Below are positions 46,109 through 57,165 of a DNA stretch of 64,000 nucleotides, in pieces. Source of the stretch: Lineus longissimus (taxonomy: Eukaryota > Nemertea > Pilidiophora > Heteronemertea > Lineidae); NCBI RefSeq assembly GCF_910592395.1, contig NC_088309.1:11474501-11538500 (forward strand). The letters run 5' to 3'. A model generated the notes under the pieces. That model had not been told where the DNA came from and made no database searches. It was given only the letters and a program-made list of their open reading frames with translations. Positions within the stretch are counted from its first letter, which is position 1, and each line of letters begins with the position of its first letter. The position numbers and the translations under genes were made by a program.

Positions 46109-48800
46109 TCATTGTTCTTCATCAACGTCTTCTTCGTCTGGTATTGGGTCCAGAGTCATGTTATCACAGTTCCCCTCTTGACAAGATCCGCATGCATTCG
46201 TGCACTCAAGCCCATGCTTTTTGCAGGTACACCTTAGTGTGTTACATGTAGCGGAGCAGTTGCAGTGGATCATTTTGAGGAGAGCCTCGGGAGCAAGGTC
46301 ATTATCCATCATGATCGGAATGAGTGTATCCCCTTGGACTTTGAATCCCCAGTCAGTTGGACCCTAAGTGAGTAATGCACCCTAAGTGAGTGAAATCTGG
46401 TGGCAGAAGCAGTTGGTGGAAGTCGTTCAGGTGTCACAAATGCCTTGGCTCTTGAAACTTTCTTACAGAGCAAACTGTACCTAAGGGCTGCAAGAGATTC
46501 GCTTTGATTCCCATTAAACAATGAAATCATTGCTTTAGAGCCAGCACCTTCGATAGTTTTTTTGTCTCTGTCAGGGGAACAAAACACCTTTGAACATGAG
46601 CGTAACACGGTGTCTCCCTTCAGAATCTTTTCGAACACGGATTTCTTTCCAATGCCAAAGATTCTTGAAGTCGTATCACATCCCGTGAATGCGCGCAAAA
46701 ACAGCAGATCAGTGCATATGTCATCACCTAATATATGTTTCAGAACACTGATGTTGTACACATGTTTTGTTTTATCACCACTTTTGTCTGAACGGAAGTA
46801 CAGCTCATGGCTGTCCTCAACTGTCGCATGATACAAGAGGAGAATCAACAGGTCGGTATATTCACCAATGAGCGTTGTAGATTTGTACCTTGACATCGAA
46901 ACTGCAGCTTTTACAATGTCCACGTCTGCATCTCCCTCAGCTTGAATGACATCGCAGCCTTTCTGTCGCAAACAGTTTGCGATTAGATCAATCATAGCCT
47001 GTTTGTTTTCCACATTTGAGAGGAAGTCTTCCTTTTTTCCAACGAACTTGGTAGCATCTGATATATCGACCTTGTTTGCAGTCTTGTTAGCACCTCGTCG
47101 CTGATGAGTATTATCCTTAATTCCTGGCCCTCCGCTGTACCCATCAAAGACAACTGTGGCATGTCCGTATAAATCACCAGTGAGCTTTGCATATGCCTCG
47201 GCGATCGAGCTGTATGTGGACCCTTCGGTCCATTTCGTTCTATGCAAAAGTGAGCCCCCGTCTAAAACGTAGTGATCAGTGACTAGGATTGTATCGAGCA
47301 CGGCATCCTCGGATTTAGGAGTGACATGGTTTCTTATAGCTTCCATCAGTTGTGCCTTGTCTGGTTAGCGCAAGCAGTGCTTTGCTTCAAATAACGATGG
47401 AGGATGAGGGCTGAGTTCATAGTCCATCACCTCACTTAGACTAAGATCTTCTCCTGACTGTGACACAACCAAGAACCTCTGAAACAACAGAGCTGGGTCG
47501 ATGGTTCGATCGCCAGTTATTTTGATGGCCCGGGCAGTAGCTAATGTCTTCACTCTAGTATTTCTCTTGTGCGAATACGAAAATATAGACTGTCCTTCCA
47601 TTGCTTTTACTACGCTTTTGCCAACCGTGAAAAGATCATGCACGTTCACATCTTCATTAGCATTTATCCCTGTTATAATGTTGCGCAAGGTGGCATCCCC
47701 TGTAAAGGGAGAAAAGTCTGCAAGTTTTTCTATTAGCTTTTCTCCGTCTGCTTTATCTCTGTTCATCCTTGAAGGCGTAGCCTCTTTGTGCTGTTCACTT
47801 GTTGTGTATACCATCTGGCTGAACTCTTGCATGGCATAGTTGTAGGCTGAGGTTACAGGGCGAGACATGGTCCAAAGTGTTCTTTGGTGTTCACTGAAGC
47901 CACTTCCTCTTGTTAGCCCGCCTGTGCTTTTAAGAGAACGCATGAGCGTCTGCTCTATAACAAGATCAGAGCTTAGGCCAGCCCAGTATTGGTTGCTGCG
48001 GCGTATGACATGGAAGCCATTCATAAACTTCTGATGAACAGTAGGGTTTTCAGCTTCTAAGCTGTTCATCTTCTGTAGATACAGATAACCCGACTTGAGA
48101 TAGTTAGGGTGTCCAGCTGCTGCAAATATTGGCAAACAATCTGCGATGGCATGGAGGTGCATCTCCCATGACCCAGTGCGATCAGCCTCAATGAGCTCGC
48201 GTGCAACTCCCAACATTTTCTGATAGTTTATCCACAGTTTACTTGTCTTTGAATCATTGGATAGTTCACATTCTTTCGATTTTAGCTGATCAGCGATTGT
48301 TGCGATGCAATCCGACTTCAGCAACGACTCCATCTCTCGTTCACCAGTTTCCGTAAGAGCGTAGAGCGTTTCAAGCTCTTTCAAGACGTTTTCAAAACCA
48401 GGCTCGTCCTTGATGATTTTAGCCACTATCTGATGCGTAAGGCATTGATCCACAAGAAGATGTCAACGAAATGCACGTTGTACAGATTTACCACTCATCA
48501 TATGCACAACCGCGTTTTCTCCATAGACTGTTTCTAGGATCTGTCTCAGCCCACTCCCATCCATTAATGTTCCTATTGCCCCCAGAAGATTCATGAAGGT
48601 ATGGAAACTGCCTAGTAACAACACAACATTTCTAATCGGACTATTGTCTGGTACTTCATTTACGATCTCCGATGCCTTCCAGAAGAGCGGCTGGTCGAAT
48701 GTAACGATTGGTGGGATGTTTTGCTTAGCGGCTAGGTTGCATACGTACTCCAACGTGGAGAAAATGCATGTTTTGTCGCTTGATGACCAATAACATAAAC
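46109..48800 (-). pseudogene. Broken element protein: helical N-part, FEN1/XPG-like nuclease, CXC-like Cys-rich tail
   Basis: One reading frame runs from about 48800 down to about 46375. It is broken by TGA just after 48466 and by TAA at 47365-47367. A frameshift follows near 46375, beside a duplicated ctcacttaggg, after which the protein continues in another frame to a stop at 46109. The N-part (48753-47365) has no domain I recognise. In the segment starting at 47346, motifs match FEN1 in order: VVFDGY (65-70), EGDADVD (137-143), GEYTDLL (161-167) and the helix-two-turn-helix-like FTGCDTTSRIFGIGKK (220-235). FEN1-type enzymes cut 5' flaps with two metal ions. Here one metal-binding Asp of the ED.D motif is Tyr163. 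The tail (46312-46109) has nine Cys in CxC arrays like a tesmin/TSO1 CXC domain, then an acidic end. The copy is dead as read. Confidence 0.75.
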
Positions 48801-48851
48801 TGAGCTATTTTTAAGTCTTGGGTGTATTGCGGTCAGCATCGATTTGCAATG

Positions 48852-49280
48852 ATGCACTTCTTCTACAACCTCATAAATAGTCTTAATGGATTCCTTGACC
48901 CCTAAAACCTATGAAAAGACACCACACAACTGTCAGTTTCGTTTAGTATGAACTGAGTTGTGGCCAAAGACATAATCTGGGGCCGTCGTGGCGGCCATCT
49001 TGGATTTCCCATTATGCAATTCTCCTACAACCTCATAAATAGGCTTAATGGATTCCTTGACCCCTAAAACCTATACCTAGGCACCAATATTTTCACTCTA
49101 TGTCAAATATGAAGTGAGATATAGCCACTTTTATGATTTGGCGGCCATCTTGTTTTTGACGTCACTTTTTGACCCTTTCCCGGGCATAAATTTTTGTAAA
49201 CTTTTGATATGTTGTTTACAAGACCCAATACTACAATAAACAACCATAAAACGTTTGCTTGCAATTTTTTTGAGGTTAGG
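48852..49280 (-). repeat. Right 429-bp inverted arm
   Basis: Reverse complement of the left arm along its full length, ending at the complement of CCTAACCTCAAAAAAATTGC. Its inner subterminal repeat is cut at 48852, where the arm meets unrelated sequence. Confidence 0.85.
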
Positions 49281-49792
49281 CCTTATTTTTCATAAATTGA
49301 CTCTACTATAGAATCAATTGACTTCTCTGGTTCTGATAACTCTGGATTTGCTCGTTTCAATATACCGCCTATTCACAACAGCCTTCAGATATACCTGTCA
49401 AATCTTCTAAACCTGTTTGTCTAAGCACGTGTAAGCATTTAATCTATGAATGATATGGACTGTTATTCCTGGATTTTTGAAGATAACTTCGAAAACAGGT
49501 GAGCCGGCTCCGCCCAAAATAAACCCCCAACAACTCAATGGGAATATGGCAGGTCTAGAGGACTTAATCTTGAACTGCTGAACACAGAGACATAACTTAC
49601 GATTAATTATTTTGCATATTGCTGCCCAATTGACGAACGTGTTCAAATTGAATCACCCTCCTCTCATTAGTATTTTTTGGTTGAAATTTTATGCCTATCA
49701 TTTGGACCTGTTCATACTTGCTTACTTTCATATCCTCTTAGGCCGGGCACATAAGGCTTTGACCTGTTAAGAAGCTCTTCGCATGTACTTAA

Positions 49793-49928
49793 TAGGGAGG
49801 TCAGGGACTTATCACGGAACCTTCTACGTACGAATAGAAATGTTCACAAAATCCGTCCTCTTTCTACCGAGTTTTTTTACCTAATAAGATGGAAGGATCC
49901 GTGATAAGTCCCTGATCTCAATCTCCCT
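49793..49928. mobile_element. Small inverted-repeat MITE, copy 2
   Basis: The left arm TCAGGGACTTATCACGGA (49801-49818) is repeated inverted at 49897-49916, and the ends are GGGAG/CTCCC. It is related to 41701-41840 by the GGTTGAGA/GATTGAGATC ends and the GATCCTT inner word. No coding capacity. Confidence 0.6.
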
Positions 49929-51632
49929 TTCAATACAAAAACACTGGTTAATCAATTCAGTTTAATCGAAGTCGCCGAATGCAATTGTGGATGCATTTAT
50001 TCATTTTCAAAGTTGAAGTCGTAGTCGACGTCGGAGATGTAAATGCACAATCTTTCTAATGTGTAGCTCCTCACCCGCAGTTAAACACGACGCTTGTCGC
50101 CCACTCGTGCGTTTCTCGTCCACACGACGAGTCCTTGAGACATACAGACACAATACGTCTGTCGCCGCCTATAATGGTCCTCAACAAACATGACATAACA
50201 ACCTATACGGTCAATTGCATCAATCAGACGACGATTATAATGATATTAATATATCATTAAACCACCATACTAACAAGAGGTTATTTGATAAGCACTTAAA
50301 CCGGTGTCAGACGAAGTCGGCGATGTCGTGAATGTTAAGATAACTCGTTGACAAGTGGGTATCAATCACAAGGTGACAAGTGGAGATTTGGCTTATCTTC
50401 ATGATATGTTAAACACGAGATAAGCTATGAGCTAAGATCCAAAAAGGTTCGTCAGTTCGATTTTTTTATTTTAAATAAGTTCATATCACAAGCAGGAGGA
50501 CATTTACATGAGTAGATCTTGGAGAGAACTACTTTAATTGCGATGATTTCTCTAAGCACCATGTCAGTACTATGGCTGCGGGGTCGCCAAGTGATGCATA
50601 CTGAACTTCCAGCGGTATTGCCTCCGTAGCTTAACGCGCGTTGACTGGAAGCTGAGCAATGTCAATACATTGATGGTCAAAATGTTGATTGCAGTGTTTT
50701 TAAAATCACCAACTTCTAATGTCGAAAATGGAGGGAAGCAATAGAATACACGAACGAAATACACAAGCCTTGAACAGAGACTGGGGCAACTCTAGTGTCA
50801 CACTCTACGATCGGATCCTAAGATCTGACAACCCCAGGGGTCAGCTGACGTCACCAGGCGCCCTCTGTCGGCCATAACGCTGTCGAAATCCATAGTGTGG
50901 TGAATGAAATACATGTACTCAAGGTTAATTTGCTCCAACTTGTAATAAAACAACTCATGTACCAAAAAGTTTCTTTAAATTATCAAAACGAAAAGAAATG
51001 GACATGAGAAAGAACTGACATCAACTTTTTTAATTTGGTACTTTTTTCACTTGTAAGATGAGCAAAAGTGGGCCTTTTTCAGAGATTCGTTGCCTTGCGC
51101 CAGATTGAAAAAAAGGTACAGTGGTCATTTGCAGAGAGGTGTCACTCCCTGGCATATATATGTATAAGGTTACGATGAGTCCTCGATGTGTATTCTCATA
51201 CTGGCAACCGGACAGAGCAGTGGATATTTATATTACTGGTACTATATATAGAGACTACGCACTATACGTCCACCTGGGCGGGCGTTTGACATCGGGATTC
51301 AGGAGAAAATCGACTGAGCAGTTTTTATGTGTAACAGTTCGATTCTATACGTTTTTTAAAACCAATGTGTCGGTTATGTTTATTTATTACACAGTTTGAT
51401 AAGACTTATTACCGTATATTGAGATAACGCTTAATCCAATGTAAAGACCAGCGTCGACGTGAAAGATCATTTGGGATCAGGAGGAATTATACCTAGGAAT
51501 TTCTCAAGTCTCTGGATCAAAAAAGGTGATAATAGGCCTAAATATAAACCTGTGTAAAGATTTAATTGGAAATTGATATGACCATGAATATAAAAAATTT
51601 GGTAATTTAGCAGAACAAGATATCAACCTATA

Positions 51633-51984
51633 CAGGGTGTCCCACAAATAAGAACACTATACATGTAGTTTCAAAGGCTTTTTTTATATGTTTTAGTGTT
51701 TGACTTTATAATGGAAGAGGTGTAAAGTTTTTGTTTGTATCTCATTTGCCGAGTTTCAAAATTACGGAAACTGTTTCCTAGTACAGTAACACCTGTGCAT
51801 GAAGTAGTTATGGAACAGGTTTTTATTACACCTATATATATACGTGTTGTTTTAGCATATTTTCTATTAAACTGTGTACACACAAATATCCTATTTTTAA
51901 GAGCAATCTTCTCTAATAGCTATTTTCTTGTTTTGTAGGAAAATTTCAAGAAACTTGACCAAACTATATTTTTAGGACACCCTG
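51633..51984. mobile_element. Mariner-type MITE, 352 bp, CAGGGTGTCC ends
   Basis: CAGGGTGTCC at 51633-51642 is matched by GGACACCCTG at 51975-51984. This is the typical end sequence of many Tc1/mariner elements. The TA before the left end is clear; on the right the flank reads TTA, so the duplication is imperfect. No transposase motif lies inside. Confidence 0.6.
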
Positions 51985-52838
51985 TTAATACGGTCATGAC
52001 GGTGTAGGTTCAATGAACCTTTAACCTTAGCTCACGACCAGCATAATGTCATAAAACTACATCACTGAGTCAACTCGGCCTCAACATAAAACAACGCCCT
52101 AGTGTACAGGAACAGAGGAGTCATGTAACTTTTGTCATACTCCGACACATCCCGACCACAACAAACCCTCGCCTGAGCCGGAAAGCATCCACGAAACTTT
52201 ATCTGGGGGCATATGTCAAATAATTAAGGTGGATGTCAATGGCGCGTGCTTCAGCGCATTGTGTCTCCCTCACGTTGACGTCTCTCGACATTTTATGATA
52301 GTCGTTGCCAATTAATGCAGAACAATAGCCTAATCCAATGAGTTGAATTTATTTTGATCACAGTTTCAATTAGTCACGTGTTCTCGGTATGTCGTGCGCA
52401 CCGCGGTGCGCGTAAGGCGCCGCCATGGTTGTTTCAATGTGACGTTTCATTCATTAAAAGCACGTTCTTTTTTTATTCCAAATATATATTTACACTTAAT
52501 CCCCTTTTCTTGATTGCCACGGTTTTGGCCAATAAAAAACATTTACTCGAAACTTTGAACGAAAGAATGTCCATCCATTTAATCCAATTAACTTATGAAA
52601 AACCATTCAATTAGGCATTTTTTATGACAAACGCTGCGCTGTGTCTTATTGGCATGATAAATAGTGAAATATTCCTACCCCTTGCTAATGCGTTTATTCG
52701 GTGTAAAAACAAACCTATCTCATGCCAAAGTGACCCCTATAAACAGTCCACGATCGTACCCCAATACTTTTTAGTAGGGCGAACACCTGGTCCCAAGGTC
52801 AGCAGTCAACACAAATCAGGTTACTGATACTGCGGCCG

Positions 52839-53165
52839 GATGAGAGAGGGAGCGCACGTTTCTCAACAGCCACATGTAGGTCCCCTACATGACGCGACGT
52901 CGTCCGAACGAAGTATTGGGACGAAGTATTGGTCTATGTTTAGAAAGTCAGAACGATTGTCTGTGCCAAGAGTTCGAATAACGGCACTGTGACTGCGACA
53001 TTTACTGCAGACAAAAACACCTTTTGGCTACGGAGTGTGCCTGTGTTGACTCGAGTTTCATTACGTTTTGCTCAAATTGATCGAAGCCATGCCATAGATG
53101 AGAGAGGGAGCACACTATTCTCCACTGCCACATGCAGGTCCCCTACATGACGTGACGTCGTCCGA
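52839..53165. repeat. ~69-bp direct-repeat pair
   Basis: Copy 1 at 52839-52907 and copy 2 at 53097-53165 both begin gatgagagagggagc, and both contain ggtcccctacatgacg and cgtcgtccga. They are 258 bp apart. A 13-bp tandem (cgaagtattggga) follows copy 1. Confidence 0.75.
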
Positions 53166-54621
53166 TCTCTTTGCAGATACCCGGTAAGCATAATTTCTTT
53201 CTCCACCTTCATGTCCTTTAGGCCTACTTAATCAATCGATATCCCAGTTACCCGGCCGCAATATTTTCTTTATGAACGATGCTCTTGGTCCCTACATCGA
53301 AAGAAAGGGTTATTCAGTCGAATCTGAGGCATACGATAAGAGGAGACCACCATATGGCTCGCCAAATGGCACCCAGCCATCTGCTCCCATAATTTTTAGT
53401 ATAATGCAGCGCCGTCTTCGCGAAGACAGCGCAACCAACATGAACGCGCTGTCGGTTGTGTCGTTTTTGGTCCTCCCATGGTGATCCCGTCATCCTTTTT
53501 ACTCATGGAAACATATTGGCAGATTTTAGTATGTTCCAACTGATGTAAATTCTCATCGGCATGAGGCATCTTTAAACACCTCACAACGATTTGGTGAGGG
53601 GGAACGTGAATGTGAGGCTTCAACGGGAGGAGGGGCTCCAAGCGCATACATAAATGAATAAAATGCCCGGAGTTTAAAAAATTTCTACTGTGCAGTGACC
53701 TAGCTGCCCAAGTTGAATAATGGTGTCGCCATCTGTACTAAGGAAGTTATACTACCGGCGCCTATATCATAAAGCATAATATACATGTACGTGTAGTTCC
53801 ATTAGTGCTAATGACATCTTGATGACGGTCAGCATATCAAGAAGGAACATTTAGAATATCTATAGGTTAATGGTAACATTAAACAGCGTTTCAGGTGGTG
53901 CTTTTATCCTGTCTTTAACTAATAGGGCAGCCTTAAATCGAATGGAAGGTTGGGGTTAGCCGACCGAAATACCGGATTTTCGAGGCGAGGGTCAGCATCC
54001 GAAACGTGGAGACTATCGTGGACGCTTGAGGAACGATTTACATATTAGTATAATAGTAGTTCTGCGGCTAAAAGACGTAAAAAGCGGCCATCAGAGTGTA
54101 TGTTGGTGTTGGGTCAGTCGGGGCAGGCAAAGGTAGGCCTATTGTCATTACTCGGGTTGAATATTTAATAGTATTTACCTTGGTCAGTTAGAGACGGGAC
54201 AGGGACGAATTAACAAAATACACCTGATGATATAACTGAATAAATTTCAGTTGGTTCCAAATAATTCATTAAGTCGTTACCTAAATCATTCTAAAATATA
54301 CTTTTTTAAATTCAATTTACTAGTAATTAAATTGGCCAAAAAAATAATTGATCTATTTATTATTTATTATTGACATTCTAGAAGGAATATAATTAAACTA
54401 GAACCAGCTTAGCGTGGCCCACAACATCGGGATGATTTATTTTCCTTTTCTATTCAGTTTTCATTTCTTTGCAGTCTACACCCACAAATAACATCTTGTT
54501 CAAATTTTGTTTGTATTTGGTTAATAATAACTCAGTACCTGCATGTCTATTTTAAAAAGGATCCACAGCCGTCTGTGCTTTGCTATCCTTAATCTCAAAC
54601 AGGACTCAAAGCAGAAGGTCG

Positions 54622-54654
54622 TTTTGATACGGAGTTCACCACTCCGTATCAAAA
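54622..54654. repeat. Perfect 14-bp hairpin
   Basis: The arms TTTTGATACGGAGT and ACTCCGTATCAAAA are exact complements around a 5-base loop (54636-54640). No T-rich terminator or gene context explains it. Confidence 0.85.
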
Positions 54655-54897
54655 TGTTCGTCACCGAAATTCCAGTCGCACTGAGATTTTTCCTCTATCG
54701 GTTGCTTCGGTTAAAACAAATAGAGGGTAGTTATTTCACGTCATCGTGGTAAACGGGTACACGTTTAGTATCAATACGCTTACTACTTGCCTACAGCCAT
54801 AGCGCCAGGGTGGTCTTAGCACCTCGATTTTATATCGAGGAATCATTCTATCGAGCTGTAACATTTTACCTACAATAGTTCATTCATTTTCCTACAT

Positions 54898-55214
54898 CCA
54901 GATCCGCTCATTACAGACACGCACAAAATCCCAACCCGCGTTTGAACAGATTTTTATACATTCTCATAATGGTACACCTTAGATTCGAAGGGCTCCTAAA
55001 GTTAATGGAATGACACGATAAAAACGCTATATGAAAGTATTTAATGACGTGGCAATACCGTGGACTTAAATCGTTCCATTAAAGTACCATAATGGAACCT
55101 CATTAAAAATCTTTATGATATAGGCGCCAGATCCGCTAATTACGGTACAAGCACAAAATCCCAACCCGCGTTTGAACAGATTTTTATGCATTCTCATAAT
55201 GCTACACCTTATAA
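54898..55214. repeat. ~85-bp direct-repeat pair
   Basis: Copy 1 (54898-54982) and copy 2 (55127-55214) share ccagatccgct, aaaatcccaacccgcg and tttgaacagatttttat, with few differences. Copy 2 carries an extra internal duplication of ataatgctacacctt. Confidence 0.8.
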
Positions 55215-55936
55215 TGCTACACCTTAGTTTTGGCGAGCAAGATAAAGATGAATACTCGTTCGGCTTGCTAAATATCACCGGACATTTGTTTACAGATAAT
55301 AAAATAAGTGGTTAAACATATAAAAGAATAATTCTTCAATCAAATTGCATTGTTTGGTAGAACCTGCCACTTTTAATGGCATTGGCTGAAGAACCTCCGA
55401 AATCACATATTCTCTGAGATAATCCTTTATGTAGCCTAACAGTCATAGATATTTTACATGCCCCCCCCCCCCCAAGACCACAAAATATGTGTTTTTGGCC
55501 ATGATTTTGGCCGAAACATTTCATAAAGTGTCATTTTGCCCCCTCCCCCGACTAAAAAGCTGGTTACGCCCCTGTTGAAACCCAGCTTCGGAAGACTTCA
55601 GACAAAATATGAAGCGAACAACTTAACCTCGACGGTAACACAGTGTCACGTGTCATCAAGAATAAATAAAGACTAAGTCTTTGGTATCAATTCTTTGTAT
55701 CACAATTTTGACTTAAGTTAAAAAGATCCGATCATAAAAAATGGTTTGGAGATTACTACTATATGGAGTTCACAGACTGGAGTGCATAATTTTACCAAAA
55801 TGCTAGCTCATGATCAACTACCAAGATGTGGAATACTCGAAACTACTTAAATTGGTTGAACTTAAAGTTTTTACCAGGCCATAGAAAGCCCCTCTCATTT
55901 TATGAATATTTCTGTTCAAATGTCTTTTCTTCAAGT

Positions 55937-57001
55937 TTACATCAATATCTTAGCTGTTAATAAACCATTCCTGGTGTCATATTTTGGCCATAGAACAAGT
56001 TGATTAGCTGCATTGATGAACACATGATGACCAGCCACGTTTTTTAAAGGAAGGTAAAGTTTGGCGCGCAATGGTTTCTTGATGACACAGAAATCTGACT
56101 CGCCTAACAATTTGATAGAGACTTTTGTAATAGCCCGACTGTCTATATAGATTAGAGCATTGGTTTCAGTTTCGAGTAAGGAAGTAAATCCACTCGGAAA
56201 ACTTTTCTTCCAAAACATAGTCGTTAAATACTCGCTACACTTTTTAGAAACATGGCCTTTTTTGCATATTATTATTCTCACCATTTTGTGCCTTCTCTTA
56301 GAGCGAGAATAGAACGCATAAAAATTGTTATTCCCGCACTGATAGTTATCACGAGGACCCCAATCCGGCAATACGTCGGGGTAGCCGATTGACGAATGCT
56401 TTAGAATTAAAGTAAATAGATAAGGTAAGTCTAAGTCTCTAATAAACTTAAGTGATAAAGCAAGACCAATGGATCTTATTACAAACAAATGCATCGTGGA
56501 ATTCCTTACGTACGCATCTTTAAATTTGCCATAAATTGCTCTTCTGCTGAAACAAGTTGCTTCCAAGAACACGTTGTCTCCGCATATAGTGAATGTTAGA
56601 TATTTAAATTTGTTTTTACTATCGTCGAGTCGCGCTGCCAATACGTCATAGGGCAGAACCAATTCCCTGACCTGTTCACCTTGAAGATCGAAAACAAACG
56701 CCTTCATTCTTGGAGACACGCCGTATGATAATATTCTTCCTAATTGTGTACAGACCCCGACAACTTGGTCTCCATAATCTCCAACAATATAAGCAAGTCT
56801 TGGACGCACATTAAAATTCCTTCTCAAAACAAAATCCGTCCCCTTGAAGATATAAACGTACACGTTCTTAGGTGATGTGAAAATCCCTTCCGTTCCCGTT
56901 ACTACGACAACGGCTTGGCGTTTTCTGTGGTAATGAATGTTTGAATTCCATTTTGGGTACTTCCCTAATATTCTGTATCGTTTACCGGAGCTTAATGGAT
57001 T
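55937..57001 (-). CDS. Uncharacterised protein exon A (354 codons), paralogue of exon B
   Basis: I do not recognise this family. The frame is open from 57001 to a stop at 55937. Immediately upstream is a T-rich tract ending in tag, a plausible 3' splice site, and the exon would begin in phase 0; the tag itself is an in-frame stop if not spliced. A Met-initiated version is not obvious. The protein has many short hydrophobic strands separated by turns and no transmembrane segment or signal peptide, compatible with a beta-rich fold such as a propeller (inference). Shared with exon B are G-x-x-P and YH....AVV near the start, RELVLPYD in the first third, LALS..FIR..L mid-protein and QLVLWPK near the end. 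Length is 354 against 353 codons. Upstream exons were not found; only 164 bp separate it from exon B. Confidence 0.65.
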   Translation of the reverse strand, partial: NPLSSGKRYRILGKYPKWNSNIHYHRKRQAVVVVTGTEGIFTSPKNVYVYIFKGTDFVLRRNFNVRPRLAYIVGDYGDQVVGVCTQLGRILSYGVSPRMKAFVFDLQGEQVRELVLPYDVLAARLDDSKNKFKYLTFTICGDNVFLEATCFSRRAIYGKFKDAYVRNSTMHLFVIRSIGLALSLKFIRDLDLPYLFTLILKHSSIGYPDVLPDWGPRDNYQCGNNNFYAFYSRSKRRHKMVRIIICKKGHVSKKCSEYLTTMFWKKSFPSGFTSLLETETNALIYIDSRAITKVSIKLLGESDFCVIKKPLRAKLYLPLKNVAGHHVFINAANQLVLWPKYDTRNGLLTAKILM

Positions 57002-57165
57002 CTAGTTTTAAAATTGAAAAAGAGAAATTAAACCGAATCACTTAAAGTTTTCCTTCCTTTCCTATTTGACCCTCAACGTATTGACATTGTTGCGGATGTA
57101 AGGGAGGAAATACCGCTGGAAGTTCAGTATGCTATTATATGGCCGGCCGTTCAGTCTTGAAAAAA

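Larger units (their letters stand above)
45551..49280. mobile_element. 3.7-kb element with 429-bp inverted arms and a FEN1/XPG-like nuclease gene
   Basis: The two arms (45551-45979 and 48852-49280) are inverted and nearly identical; by eye I count about ten differences in 429 bp. A further match of about 13 bp, tagtagagtcaat and its complement, lies just outside (about 45533-45545 and 49296-49308), so the true ends may be slightly further out, possibly with a TAG duplication. The interior carries one large minus-strand coding region (46109 to about 48800) with two stop codons and one frameshift. The encoded protein has a FEN1/XPG-type nuclease core and a Cys-rich tail. No DDE, tyrosine or HUH recombinase is recognisable. 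I know related proteins only as uncharacterised, widespread invertebrate proteins, and I cannot name a transposon superfamily. Confidence 0.75.
49281..55936. other. Intergenic, repeat-rich, no gene recognised
   Basis: It holds two MITE-like elements (49793-49928 and 51633-51984), two short direct-repeat pairs, a perfect hairpin at 54622-54654 and a 13-C run at 55461. I found no convincing coding sequence. Confidence 0.65.
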
